This document shows, piece by piece, positions 8,877-17,236 of a stretch of DNA of 44,291 nucleotides. Each line of letters begins with the position of its first letter. Within the stretch, counting starts at the first letter, position 1. A model generated the notes under the pieces. That model did not search any database. It was not told the origin of the DNA and worked only from the letters and a program-made list of their open reading frames with translations. This DNA comes from Ignavibacteriota bacterium (GTDB lineage Bacteria > Bacteroidota > Ignavibacteria > Palsa-1295): assembly GCA_003151825.1 (NCBI GenBank), contig PLYO01000012.1, forward strand, positions 34,269-78,559, written 5' to 3'. The translations under genes and the position numbers were made by a program.

Positions 8877-9938
8877 ATGGCAGCCTCGGATGAACTCCTG
8901 AAACAATGGAAAACCGGGAAATTTCGGCCCGTCACAGTTCTGCATGGCGAGGAGGAATTTCTTCGCGGCGAGTTGCTGCGCGAGGCGCCCGCCATCGTCG
9001 TGCCGGATGAATCCACCCGCTCCTTCAATTGCGATATTCTCTATGGCTCGGAGACTACTATAGATCAGGTTATTTCGCTCGCTCGTGCCTATCCGATGAT
9101 GTCCGAGCGGCGGCTCATCGTCGTCCGTGAGGCAGAACGAATACTTCGCTCGAAACCGGCGGGCACAGCCACGAAGAGCCGAAAAAAATCAGCCCAGAAC
9201 GAAGATCCGTTGCTTCAATATCTCAATCAGCCCAATCCCGACACGATTTTAATATTCGATCTCGAAAAATTCGGCGCGCGAAATCAATCGCCGTTTCGAG
9301 AACTTGTCGAAAAGGCGCACGTCGTGGAATTTCCGGTGATGAAGGAGGGTGAGGCCGCCGCCTGGGCGAACGCGCGCGCGAAATACATGGGCCGCTCGCT
9401 CGCGCCGGAGGCCGCGCGGATGCTCACGGGCTATCTCGGAGTCTCACTCCGCGCCATTGCCAACGAACTCGAAAAGCTCGTCATTTATATTGGCCCAGAC
9501 CGGAAAGAAATTTCCGCCAAAGATATCGAGCAATTAGTCGGAGCCTCGCGCGAGAACAACGTCTTCGAACTGACGAAAGCGATTGGAGCATCCAATAAAC
9601 CGCTTGCCGTAACCATCGCGCTGCGGATGCTCGATCAGGGCAGCGACCAGAAGCAATTCATGTTCGTCATGCTCGCGCGCTTTATCGAGCAGATGACGAT
9701 CGCGCGGGAACTCGCCTCAAAAGGCGAAAACGAGCGCGCCATTGCCGAGGCGCTCGAACTCCACGGTGGCGCGGTCTATTTTGCAAAAGAAATTATCGAG
9801 CAGGCGCGCCGTTACTCCCGCGCCCGACTCGACCACGCGCTCGCCGCGCTCCTCGAAACCGAGAGCCTCACACGCATGCGCCACGCCAGCGATGAACTTC
9901 TGATGGAGATGCTGCTGGTGCGGCTGATGCCAGGATAA
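8877..9938 (+). CDS. holA: DNA polymerase III subunit delta
   Basis: A 353-residue clamp-loader subunit, which opens the beta sliding clamp within the DnaX complex. Recognisable parts are the N-terminal VTVLHGEEEFLRGELL, the central LIVVREAERIL and LIFDLEKFG stretch of the degenerate AAA+ fold (about 80-145), and the segment LTGYLGVSLRAIANELEKL (about 182-200). The C-terminal helical collar includes ENNVFELTKAIG and AKEIIEQARRYS. The length is normal for the family. It stands alone, divergent from the STAS gene, and is followed by repeat sequence and then the nuo genes. Confidence 0.95.
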   Translation: MAASDELLKQWKTGKFRPVTVLHGEEEFLRGELLREAPAIVVPDESTRSFNCDILYGSETTIDQVISLARAYPMMSERRLIVVREAERILRSKPAGTATKSRKKSAQNEDPLLQYLNQPNPDTILIFDLEKFGARNQSPFRELVEKAHVVEFPVMKEGEAAAWANARAKYMGRSLAPEAARMLTGYLGVSLRAIANELEKLVIYIGPDRKEISAKDIEQLVGASRENNVFELTKAIGASNKPLAVTIALRMLDQGSDQKQFMFVMLARFIEQMTIARELASKGENERAIAEALELHGGAVYFAKEIIEQARRYSRARLDHALAALLETESLTRMRHASDELLMEMLLVRLMPG

Positions 9939-9946
9939 CGCCGGGA

Positions 9947-9974
9947 AAAGATGAAAGATGTAAGATAAAAGACG
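9947..9974 (+). repeat. Degenerate heptamer array (AAAGATG type)
   Basis: Four units AAAGATG, AAAGATG, TAAGATA, AAAGACG lie in exact seven-base register starting nine bases after the holA stop codon. Related arrays occur at 23009-23036 and 44192-44219. Confidence 0.8.
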
Positions 9975-10013
9975 AATCGCTGATGTTCTTTTCCAAATCA
10001 TGTTCAAATAATA

Positions 10014-10177
10014 TGTCATCGTGAGCGGAGCAATTCGACGCGGAGCGTCGGATTGCGGAGTCGAAGGATATCCGGACATTCAACTCTACGCGAAACTGCA
10101 TGAGATCCTTCGACTCCGTTCATTGCTCCAAGCATCGTGGGCGATGCATGTCGCAATGAACTCCGCTCAGGATGACA
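10014..10177. repeat. REP-like palindromic intergenic element
   Basis: A 164-bp element with inverted ends (TGTCATCGTGAGCGGAG at 10014 and CTCCGCTCAGGATGACA ending at 10177). Internal inverted pieces include GGAGTCGAAGGAT against ATCCTTCGACTCC. It is related in style to the element at 333-460 but differs in sequence. It has no coding capacity of note. Confidence 0.8.
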
Positions 10178-10260
10178 TTTTAATATAGTGTTCTTCGATT
10201 TCAATAGAATCTATTCCTTTCGCTAACCGTTTTACTCATTCGGTAAGCTACACTCTAAAA

Positions 10261-10617
10261 ATGCTCAGCAACTACATCCCCATCGCGCTCATGCTCGCCG
10301 TCGCCGCCGGATTCGGCGTGCTGATGGTCAATCTCAGTAAGTGGATCGGCCCGAGGCGGCCGAACGTGCAAAAACTTTCGGTCTATGAATCGGGCATGAT
10401 CCCGATCGGGACCACGCAGGAGCGCGTCTCGATCAAGTATTACGTAGTTGGAATGCTCTTTATCATTTTCGACATCGAGCTTGTGTTTCTCTATCCGTGG
10501 GCCGTCATTTTCAAAAGTCTCGGAGCTTATGCGCTCTGGGAAATGTTTATTTTTATCGCGCTGCTTTTCGTGGCATATATTTATATCTTGAAAAAGGGCG
10601 CGCTGGAATGGGACTAA
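10261..10617 (+). CDS. nuoA: NADH-quinone oxidoreductase subunit A
   Basis: A 118-residue membrane subunit of respiratory complex I, at the junction of the peripheral and membrane arms. Three TM helices are visible (about 5-26, 60-82 and 88-110). The family signatures YESGMIPIG and IIFDIELVFLYPWA are intact, including the acidic residues of the second helix. It is first in the nuoABCD order. It is separated from nuoB by 163 bases occupied by a palindromic repeat, which is unusual for this tightly packed operon. Confidence 0.97.
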   Translation: MLSNYIPIALMLAVAAGFGVLMVNLSKWIGPRRPNVQKLSVYESGMIPIGTTQERVSIKYYVVGMLFIIFDIELVFLYPWAVIFKSLGAYALWEMFIFIALLFVAYIYILKKGALEWD

Positions 10618-10618
10618 C

Positions 10619-10775
10619 AGAACCACGATTACGCGCATTAGAACGGATTACGCGGACGATTTTAGGATTTTCTATAGAGAAATTTCAAAAGAGAATTCCA
10701 AAAAAAATAATCGGTCGAAAATCCAATCCTCTAATCGTCCGCGTAATCCCCATTAATCAGCGAAATCCAGGTTCA
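10619..10775. repeat. Palindromic repeat inserted between nuoA and nuoB
   Basis: The spacer begins with GAACC and ends with GGTTC, and its two ends are imperfect inverted repeats of about 50 bases. They share GATTACGCGGACGATT exactly (10645-10660 and its complement at about 10731-10746). The middle is AT-rich. A related half-element occurs between nuoC and nuoD. The transcript would form a large hairpin here. Confidence 0.8.
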
Positions 10776-10780
10776 AAAAT

Positions 10781-11350
10781 ATGATAGACGAAGCATTACA
10801 ATCGGAAGGATTCGTAACCAGCAAATTAGACGATCTCGTCAACTGGGCGCGGCGCAATGCCGTATGGCCCATGCCGCTCGGCATTTCCTGCTGCGCAATC
10901 GAAATGATGGCCTTTGCCGGCCCGCGCTTCGATGTTTCGCGCTTCGGCAGCGAGGTATTTCGCTTTTCGCCACGCCAGTCGGATTTGCTGATCGTGGCAG
11001 GAACGGTTACCTACAAAATGGCGAAAGTCGTTCGCAAAATTTACGATCAGATGCCCGATCCGAAATATGTGATCGCGATGGGCGTCTGCACGGTGAGCGG
11101 GGGAATCTACCGGACATATTCGGTGGTGCAGGGCATCAATCAATTTTTGCCGGTCGATCTGTATGTCGTCGGCTGCCCGCCGCGGCCGGATTCGCTGCTC
11201 AAGGGGCTGATGATGATTCAGGAGAATATCAAGAACGACCGGCCCATCCGGCGTGGAACAGTCATTGGCGATCACCATCCCCAGCAACCCATCGATATTC
11301 AACTGAATGGGATGGAAGGTTCGCCAAAACGGATAATCTCTCACGCATAA
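10781..11350 (+). CDS. nuoB: NADH-quinone oxidoreductase subunit B
   Basis: A 189-residue complex I subunit that carries the terminal [4Fe-4S] cluster N2, which passes electrons to quinone. The four cluster ligands are Cys37 and Cys38 ([10 protein letters not shown]), Cys103 (GVCTVSGG) and Cys132 ([12 protein letters not shown]). The core fold (about 20-165) is standard; the C-terminal tail after GDHHPQQP is divergent. It ends one base before the nuoC start. No strong Shine-Dalgarno site; the start follows an A-rich stretch at the repeat boundary. Confidence 0.97.
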   Translation: MIDEALQSEGFVTSKLDDLVNWARRNAVWPMPLGISCCAIEMMAFAGPRFDVSRFGSEVFRFSPRQSDLLIVAGTVTYKMAKVVRKIYDQMPDPKYVIAMGVCTVSGGIYRTYSVVQGINQFLPVDLYVVGCPPRPDSLLKGLMMIQENIKNDRPIRRGTVIGDHHPQQPIDIQLNGMEGSPKRIISHA

Positions 11351-11351
11351 G

Positions 11352-11864
11352 ATGTTCACATTCGAACAACTCAAAGAAAAAAATCCCGATCTCACTTTCG
11401 AAAAAGCCGATGTCGGCGGCGATGAAGCGGTCATCGTTCCATGCGAGCAAATTCTTGGCATAGCGATGCGGCTGAAAAACGACTTCGGATTTTCTCAAAT
11501 GATCGATGCGCTCGGCCATGACCGGATGGAGAAGAAGCACCGATTCGAAGTCACCTACAATCTTCGCAATCATAAAACGATGCAACGGATTTTTCTGAAA
11601 GTCCGCTGCGAGGAACGCGATCCGCATGTGCCATCGCTCGTCTCCGTATGGAGCGGCGCGAACTGGCACGAGCGCGAGGCCTACGACATGTTCGGCGTTA
11701 TTTTCGACGGCCATCCCGATCTTCGCCGCATGTACATGCCGGATGATTTCGAATACTACCCGCTCCGCAAAGACTTCCCACTCATGGGCGTGCCCGGCTC
11801 GATTCCGCTTCCGCATCACGAGGATTCCGATCCGCGATTCAATGTTGCTAATAGGGGGGAATAG
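11352..11864 (+). CDS. nuoC: NADH-quinone oxidoreductase subunit C
   Basis: A 170-residue peripheral-arm subunit of complex I (30 kDa family). The signature VWSGANWHEREAYDMFGVIF (about 99-118), followed by LRRMYMPDDFEYYPLRKDFP, identifies it and contributes to the quinone-proximal interface with NuoD. It is a stand-alone NuoC, not the NuoCD fusion of E. coli. It lies one base after nuoB; nuoD follows after 56 bases containing a repeat fragment. Confidence 0.96.
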   Translation: MFTFEQLKEKNPDLTFEKADVGGDEAVIVPCEQILGIAMRLKNDFGFSQMIDALGHDRMEKKHRFEVTYNLRNHKTMQRIFLKVRCEERDPHVPSLVSVWSGANWHEREAYDMFGVIFDGHPDLRRMYMPDDFEYYPLRKDFPLMGVPGSIPLPHHEDSDPRFNVANRGE

Positions 11865-11865
11865 T

Positions 11866-11908
11866 CAGAACCTGGATTACGCGGATTAAAGCAGATTACG
11901 CAGATTAT
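11866..11908 (+). repeat. Half-copy of the nuo spacer repeat between nuoC and nuoD
   Basis: The sequence starts CAGAACCTGGATTACGCGG and continues as GATTAnnnC units (GATTACGCG, GATTAAAGC, GATTACGCA, GATTA). It matches the outer arms of the element between nuoA and nuoB. Unlike that element it is not folded back on itself. Confidence 0.7.
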
Positions 11909-11920
11909 TTTTAATTTGAA

Positions 11921-13210
11921 ATGAGCCTGATCGACGACGAACTAACCCTCGAACGCCCCTCCTATCAGGAAGTAGCGCCTCGCCAGAAAATTCTCGACGC
12001 GTTGATGTCGAAAGATACGACGGTTTCGATGGATGAAGACGCGCTCGAACATGAGATGGTCCTCAATCTCGGCCCGCAGCACCCGGCGACGCATGGCGTG
12101 CTCCGCGTCCTGCTCCGATTGGATGGCGAGACGATCATCTCTGCGGAATGCGAACTCGGCTATCTTCACCGTGGCTACGAAAAGCTCGCGGAAAACATGA
12201 CGTACCATGAGTATATCCCGCACACCGACCGGCTCGATTATATTTCGCCCATCGCGAATAACGTGGCCTACTGCATGGCGGTCGAAAAGCTTTTGAAGCT
12301 GGAACTTCCGCCGCGCGGGAATTATATCCGCGTAATCTGTTGCGAGCTTGCGCGCATTTCTTCGCATTTCATGGCTTTAGGTGCGCTTGCAATGGATGTG
12401 GGCGCGCTCACCGTCTTCGTGTGGACGATGCGCGAGCGGGAAAAGCTTTACGATATTTTCGATGTACTGACCGGCGTTCGTTTTACCGTCAGCTACATGC
12501 GCATCGGCGGCATGGCGCAGGACATTGCGGACGATTCCATCACGATGATCCGCGCATTTTTGGAAGGCCTGGACGAAGCGGTGAACGAAATCGCCGCGAT
12601 GCTCCACAAGAACCGAATTTTTATCGAACGGACATCCGGCATTGGAATCATGGCGCCGGAGGAAGCACTCGAACTCGGATGGACGGGGCCGAACCTGCGC
12701 GGCTCCGGCATCGCTGCCGATCTTCGCCGCGACAATCCCTATCTCGTTTATAACGAACTGGATTTCGATGTTATCACGCGCACGGAATGCGATGTGCTTG
12801 CACGCTATCTATGCCGGTTCGATGAGATCAGGCAATCGGCGAAGATCATTCGGCAGTGTCTCGATAAACTTCCCAAAGGCGATTATTCCTCGCGCGATGC
12901 GAAGAGTGTCATTCCGAAAAAAGGCGAGATTTATAGCTCGATGGAAGAGTTGATCAACGATTTCATGCTCGTGAATTTCGGTCAGTCTGCGCCGGTGGGC
13001 GAAGTCTATCATGCCATCGAGGCAGCGAAAGGCGAGCTGGGGTGGTATCTCGTCTCGAATGGTTCCGGGTTCCCGTGGCGCAGCAAAATCCGAAGCCCAA
13101 GCTTTGTCAATCTTCAGGGGCTTTCACGTCTGCTCGAAGGCTGCATGATCTCGGATATCGTTGCCATCATCGGCTCGATCGATCCGATCATGGGGGAAGC
13201 GGATAAGTAG
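11921..13210 (+). CDS. nuoD: NADH-quinone oxidoreductase subunit D
   Basis: A 429-residue 49-kDa complex I subunit that forms the quinone site with NuoB. Family features are NLGPQHPATHGVLRVLLRLDGE (about 50-71), ELGYLHRGYEKLAE, the tail YLVSNGSGFPWRSKIRSPSF, and the C-terminal IGSIDPIMGEADK. The first 40 residues are a lineage-specific extension. It is the last nuo gene here: a convergent beta-barrel gene follows after four bases, so the remaining subunits (E-N) must be elsewhere, or absent as in a truncated complex. Confidence 0.97.
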   Translation: MSLIDDELTLERPSYQEVAPRQKILDALMSKDTTVSMDEDALEHEMVLNLGPQHPATHGVLRVLLRLDGETIISAECELGYLHRGYEKLAENMTYHEYIPHTDRLDYISPIANNVAYCMAVEKLLKLELPPRGNYIRVICCELARISSHFMALGALAMDVGALTVFVWTMREREKLYDIFDVLTGVRFTVSYMRIGGMAQDIADDSITMIRAFLEGLDEAVNEIAAMLHKNRIFIERTSGIGIMAPEEALELGWTGPNLRGSGIAADLRRDNPYLVYNELDFDVITRTECDVLARYLCRFDEIRQSAKIIRQCLDKLPKGDYSSRDAKSVIPKKGEIYSSMEELINDFMLVNFGQSAPVGEVYHAIEAAKGELGWYLVSNGSGFPWRSKIRSPSFVNLQGLSRLLEGCMISDIVAIIGSIDPIMGEADK

Positions 13211-13214
13211 TTCG

Positions 13215-13982
13215 CTATAGCGCTACCATCATGCCCGCAGTCAGCCGTATCTCCCACGATTTTACCGTGCGCGGCGTGATGCTATGAGGATAAATCGGAT
13301 TGTCACCGAACAGCGTCGAATTACCCGCATCTACATTATCAAGCCCATGTGCGTACCCCGCATCAATGAAGAAGCTCAGATAGTCACGGCATCTGAACTC
13401 GATGCCTCCACCAATAAGAGCGCTGAGATCGGTCGCAGTGAACGCATTCTTTGCATCGACCGCGGTGGTGGTATCCGAACCGAAACCTGGGCGAGTGGGC
13501 GAGCCGTTCGTTCCATTAGTGGCAGAGAGCAGGATGCCAAGAGATGGCCCCGCATAGAGATAAGGGAGCACGTCCGGGCCTCCGAAGCGTACTTTGAAGA
13601 GCAACGGGATTTCAAGGTAGGAAGCACGAACGCTCCCGAAATCGGTGGCGAGTGAAGGGGAGGTGTCCGAGCTCCCCATGCTGAAGCCTTTCTCATTATA
13701 GAGCAATTGTACTTCGAGCGCGTAGGTGCGGTTGAACCAATAATCGAATTGTATCCCCGCCATTAGTCCACCATCGTCTCCGAGAGGTATTCCCGGCCGG
13801 ATGCCAGGGTCCCAAGATTCACCAGCGTCATTCATTCCGACACGCACCCCAAAGTAGAAATCGCTTTGCTGCGATTCCGCTTTGGTTGAAGACACGATGC
13901 CAACCGATTGCTGCGCGAAGGACATGCGAGCACCGAGGCTCACTAATGCCGCAACGATTAGGGCTGTCGGGAAGCGTTTCAT
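13215..13982 (-). CDS. Outer membrane beta-barrel protein, PorT/OmpX-like
   Basis: A protein of about 255 residues with a cleavable signal peptide (MKRFPTALIVAALVSLGARMSFA) and a chain of alternating beta-strand segments, for example FYFGVRVGMNDAG, GLMAGIQFDYWFNRTYALEVQLLY, LEIPLLFKVRF and PYLYAGPSLGILLS. It ends with KSWEIRLTAGMMVAL. This pattern fits the outer-membrane beta-barrel family common in Bacteroidota, whose members are mostly of unknown role. ATG 13982 is chosen because the signal peptide begins there after an A-rich stretch; ATG 14006 is an alternative. It is convergent with nuoD. Confidence 0.85.
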   Translation of the reverse strand: MKRFPTALIVAALVSLGARMSFAQQSVGIVSSTKAESQQSDFYFGVRVGMNDAGESWDPGIRPGIPLGDDGGLMAGIQFDYWFNRTYALEVQLLYNEKGFSMGSSDTSPSLATDFGSVRASYLEIPLLFKVRFGGPDVLPYLYAGPSLGILLSATNGTNGSPTRPGFGSDTTTAVDAKNAFTATDLSALIGGGIEFRCRDYLSFFIDAGYAHGLDNVDAGNSTLFGDNPIYPHSITPRTVKSWEIRLTAGMMVAL

Positions 13983-14131
13983 TTTTTTTGCAAGATTGTG
14001 TTTCATTCCAGCAATCAATAGAAACCAAGATTGCGCCCGACCCTCGCTGACCATAAAAGCCAAACGATGGCGCGCGCAACCCGTTCAATGAGATCGGAAT
14101 GGGCGTGTGAGGCGCTCGTGGGGCGGCGAAA

Positions 14132-14389
14132 TTACTTCTTCTTTGCCTTCTTCGCCGTAGCGCGCTTCTTCGGCTTCGCGTTCTCGGCGCGCAGGGCGCT
14201 CCAGAAGCCGGTGTAGCTCAGGCCGATCTCGCGCAAGCGGCGATGAACCGCGCCCTTGTGGACGTGGAGTTTCTGCGCGATCTCCGCGCCCGTCGCACCT
14301 TTTTCGCGCATGGTACGGATGGTTTTTTCTTCCGCCGGCGAGAACGGTCGCTGCGCCTGACGGTATCCTTTGTAACGTTTTGCTGCCAT
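14132..14389 (-). CDS. Small helix-turn-helix DNA-binding protein with Lys-rich tail
   Basis: An 85-residue protein. Residues 15-55 (FSPAEEKTIRTMREKGATGAEIAQKLHVHKGAVHRRLREIG) form a resolvase/Sigma-70-like HTH, in which the recognition helix is probably VHKGAVHRRLREI. The last 20 residues are a basic tail (PKKRATAKKAKKK) like those of histone H1-type proteins. It could be a small regulator or a nucleoid-associated protein; I cannot tell which. It lies 37 bases downstream of hppA on the same strand, so may be co-transcribed. Confidence 0.75.
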   Translation of the reverse strand: MAAKRYKGYRQAQRPFSPAEEKTIRTMREKGATGAEIAQKLHVHKGAVHRRLREIGLSYTGFWSALRAENAKPKKRATAKKAKKK

Positions 14390-14410
14390 AGTATTCTTTG
14401 TTGGTTTAAG

Positions 14411-14442
14411 TTATTCTGCGGTGATTTTATTCTGCGGTGATT
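14411..14442 (-). repeat. Perfect 16-bp tandem duplication at the hppA stop codon
   Basis: TTATTCTGCGGTGATT occurs twice back to back (14411-14426, 14427-14442). The right copy encodes the last codons of hppA and its TAA stop, and the left copy repeats them just past the stop. Confidence 0.9.
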
Positions 14443-16991
14443 CGCATTCTGTAAAACGAGCGCCAGACGAAATAGACCGAAATGCCGAAGAACCCGACCG
14501 CGAGGACGTGGCCCACTGTCGAGCCAGCATCTACCGTGAGTTTCACCGCCAATTCGACTGCCAGCAGCCCGAACAGTGTCGTAAACTTGATAACCGGATT
14601 GAGCGCCACCGAAGAGGTATCCTTGAAGGGATCGCCAACGGTATCGCCAACGACGGTTGCGTCGTGAAGGGGAGTGCCCTTCATTTTTAATTCTACTTCG
14701 ACGATTTTCTTTGCGTTGTCCCACGCGCCGCCGGCGTTTGCCATGAAGATGGCCTGATATAATCCGAAAATCGCGATGGAAATAAGGTAGCCGATAAAGA
14801 AGAAGGGATCGACAAAGGCAAACGCGAGCGTCACAAAAAAGACGGTCAGGAAGATGTTGAACATTCCTCTCTGCGCGTACTTCGTACAAATCTCGACCAC
14901 CTTTTTGCTGTCTGCGACGGAGGCTTTTTCCACCCCTTCGAGCTTGATGTTCGCCTTGATAAACTCGACCGCGCGATAGGCGCCCGTCGTCACCGCTTGT
15001 GTCGATGCGCCGGTAAACCAATAGATGATTGAGCCGCCGGTAATCAGGCCGAGCACGAACGGCGCATGGAGCAACGAGAGATTTTCTAAGTTCGTCGTCA
15101 GCCCATTTGTGAGCGCCATGATAATCGAAAAAATCATCGTCGTCGCGCCGACGACGGCTGTGCCGATGAGCACAGGTTTCGCGGAAGCTTTGAACGTGTT
15201 GCCGGCCCCATCGTTCTCTTCGAGCAGATCTTTTGCACGCTCGAAGTTGACGTTCACCCCAAAATCGCGCTTGAGTTCTTCCTTGATATTCGGCACTTGC
15301 TCGATCAAGGAAAGCTCATAAACCGATTGCGCGTTGTCCGTCACAGGGCCGTAGGAATCGACGGCAATCGTGACCGGCCCCATGCCGAGGAATCCAAATG
15401 CGATGAGTCCGAAAGCGAACACGGCAGGCGCAAGCATGAGCGGCGTTTGTGTGCCGGGAAGCATGATGCCAAGCCCATTCATGCTTATAAAATATCCGAT
15501 CGACATCAGAGTGACCATCGACATGCCGATCCAATACGCCGAAAAATTTCCAGCTACCAATCCAGAAAGGATATTGAGCGATGCACCGCCTTCGCGTGAG
15601 GAAGAAACTACTTCCTTCACATGCGCGGATTTCATCGATGTAAATACTTTTACTAATTCCGGAATAATGGCGCCCGCGAGCGTGCCGCAGGAAATGATAC
15701 TTGCAAGTTTCCACCAGAGCGTCGTATCGCCGCCAAGCACGGGAATCATAAGATACGAGACGACATACGTCAACCCAATCGAAATAATCGAGGTGTACCA
15801 CACGAGCGAGGTAAGCGGCGATTCGAAATTCATGTTGTCCGCATTCGCATAGCGCGCTTTGGCGATTGCGCCATTCAGGAAATATGCTCCCGCGCTCGAT
15901 ATGAGCATCATAATGCGCATCGCAAAAATCCATACGAGGAGCTGCACTTGCACGGTCGCGTCATGCACACCGAGCAGAATGAAGGTGATAAGCGCCACGC
16001 CCGTCACGCCATATGTTTCGAAACCATCCGCCGAAGGGCCGACGGAATCGCCGGCGTTATCGCCCGTGCAATCGGCAATCACGCCGGGATTGCGCGCGTC
16101 GTCTTCCTTGATTTTGAAGACGATCTTCATCAGGTCGCTGCCGATGTCCGCAATTTTGGTGAAAATGCCGCCGGCGATTCTGAGCGCGGCAGCGCCTAAG
16201 GATTCTCCAATCGCAAATCCGATGAAACACGGCCCCGCGTAATAGCGCGGCACGAAAAGGAGAATGAAAAGCATGATCAGCAACTCGACAGAAATCAGCA
16301 TCATCCCGACGCTCATGCCGGATTGCAGAGGAATCGCATAAATCGGATACGGCTTGCCGGGAAGGCTTGCGAACGCGGTGCGAGAGTTCGCGTAGGTATT
16401 CACGCGAATGCCAAACCACGCCACGCCATAGCTGCCGAGCACGCCGACGATGCTAAAGAGCAGGATAATCGTTACCGTCTGTCCGACCGGATGACCGGGC
16501 GTGGGGGCGAGCACGCCAAAATAAAGCCCGATGATGATGGCGATAAAAATCCAGAGCACCGCCAAAAACTTTCCTTGCGTAATGAGGTACGTTTTGCACG
16601 TTTCGTAAATCAATTCCGAGATTTCCCGCATCGAGCGGTGAACCGGCATGTTTTTCACCCGCCGGAGAATCGTGAGGCCGAAAAGCAGGCCCAGCGCGCA
16701 AAACACGAGGCCGATCATGAGCAGATTGTGGCCCGTCATCCCCATGAAGGAAACGCTCGATAGGTCGGGCAGCACGAGGTTCGCTTCGCCGCCGGGATTG
16801 TTCTCCGCCGGTTGCGCTATCGGAGTCTGAACGGGCGCTGTAATAGTAGTAGTGACCGCCGGCTGGGGCTGAGTCGTATCCGTAACGCCGCCCGATTGCG
16901 CCCAGGCGGAACCGTTCCAGCCAAGGGCAAGGATGGCGAAAACCGCAAGAATTCGCGGGAACGAGCTAAATTTCAGTCCTAAAAAATGCAT
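14427..16991 (-). CDS. hppA: Membrane-bound ion-translocating pyrophosphatase, divergent type
   Basis: An 854-residue polytopic pump that would hydrolyse pyrophosphate and export H+ (or Na+). A signal-like helix (1-30, ending AWA) and a Pro/Thr-rich external segment precede about 16 membrane helices; the length exceeds the usual 650-800. The substrate-site acidic motif is present as KEDDARNPGVIADCTGDNAGD, but the common GADLVGKVE is replaced by GSDLMKIVF. GNTFKA (about residue 598) has Lys where K+-dependent enzymes have Ala, suggesting K+ independence. The sequence fits the divergent branch reported to include Na+-regulated H+ pumps. ATG 16991 is chosen because the signal helix begins there. 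A TATTTTTG promoter box lies about 55 bases upstream. Confidence 0.95.
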   Translation of the reverse strand: MHFLGLKFSSFPRILAVFAILALGWNGSAWAQSGGVTDTTQPQPAVTTTITAPVQTPIAQPAENNPGGEANLVLPDLSSVSFMGMTGHNLLMIGLVFCALGLLFGLTILRRVKNMPVHRSMREISELIYETCKTYLITQGKFLAVLWIFIAIIIGLYFGVLAPTPGHPVGQTVTIILLFSIVGVLGSYGVAWFGIRVNTYANSRTAFASLPGKPYPIYAIPLQSGMSVGMMLISVELLIMLFILLFVPRYYAGPCFIGFAIGESLGAAALRIAGGIFTKIADIGSDLMKIVFKIKEDDARNPGVIADCTGDNAGDSVGPSADGFETYGVTGVALITFILLGVHDATVQVQLLVWIFAMRIMMLISSAGAYFLNGAIAKARYANADNMNFESPLTSLVWYTSIISIGLTYVVSYLMIPVLGGDTTLWWKLASIISCGTLAGAIIPELVKVFTSMKSAHVKEVVSSSREGGASLNILSGLVAGNFSAYWIGMSMVTLMSIGYFISMNGLGIMLPGTQTPLMLAPAVFAFGLIAFGFLGMGPVTIAVDSYGPVTDNAQSVYELSLIEQVPNIKEELKRDFGVNVNFERAKDLLEENDGAGNTFKASAKPVLIGTAVVGATTMIFSIIMALTNGLTTNLENLSLLHAPFVLGLITGGSIIYWFTGASTQAVTTGAYRAVEFIKANIKLEGVEKASVADSKKVVEICTKYAQRGMFNIFLTVFFVTLAFAFVDPFFFIGYLISIAIFGLYQAIFMANAGGAWDNAKKIVEVELKMKGTPLHDATVVGDTVGDPFKDTSSVALNPVIKFTTLFGLLAVELAVKLTVDAGSTVGHVLAVGFFGISVYFVWRSFYRMRITAE

Positions 16992-17044
16992 TCTAATGTG
17001 GTTGGATCCGTGTGGTGTGGTGTGCTCAAGTGTTATTAGGCCCG

Positions 17045-17052
17045 CAAAAATA
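17045..17052 (-). promoter_or_regulatory. Probable -7 element (TATTTTTG) of hppA
   Basis: On the minus strand, TTCCG-TATTTTTG-CGGG lies 54 bases upstream of the hppA ATG. It matches TAnnTTTG and the sequence upstream of the gene at 32270. The expected TTTG -33 box is not well placed. Confidence 0.45.
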
Positions 17053-17131
17053 CGGAATTTTTTCCCGGGCCGCGTAAAAAGCAAAAAATCCCAGAAAGAT
17101 TCCGTGCGATGAAAATAATGATATCATCCTA

Positions 17132-17236
17132 CAAACGGGCCGCACCTACGGTGCTGTCAACGGTCGCTTCCTTCCGCCCAAGCGGATGGTGTCGTACGCA
17201 TCGCCCGTTGGGGGCCGCTACGGCGGGATTCATTCC
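17132..17236. repeat. Possible dispersed repeat at the 3' end of the GT87-like gene
   Basis: CAAACGGGCCGCACCTACGG (17132-17151) and CCCGTTGGGGGCCGCTACGG (17204-17223) share the GGGCCGC-TACGG core in direct orientation. CAAACGGGC and GCCCGTTG are also nearly inverted. The last 20 or so codons of the GT87-like gene fall in this sequence. It could be a repeat that replaced the original 3' end; confidence is low. Confidence 0.35.

Larger units (their letters stand above)
9939..10260. other. Intergenic region holA/nuoA filled by repeats
   Basis: A 322-bp gap. It contains a heptamer array at 9947-9974 and a palindromic element at 10014-10177. The remaining 80 bases before nuoA are AT-rich and should hold the nuo promoter, but no convincing -35/-10 or TAnnTTTG box was found. 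Confidence 0.55.

Noticed and set aside
10618..10784. Small protein in the nuoA-nuoB spacer
   Set aside because: The open frame is formed by the inverted repeat and has no start signal or domain.
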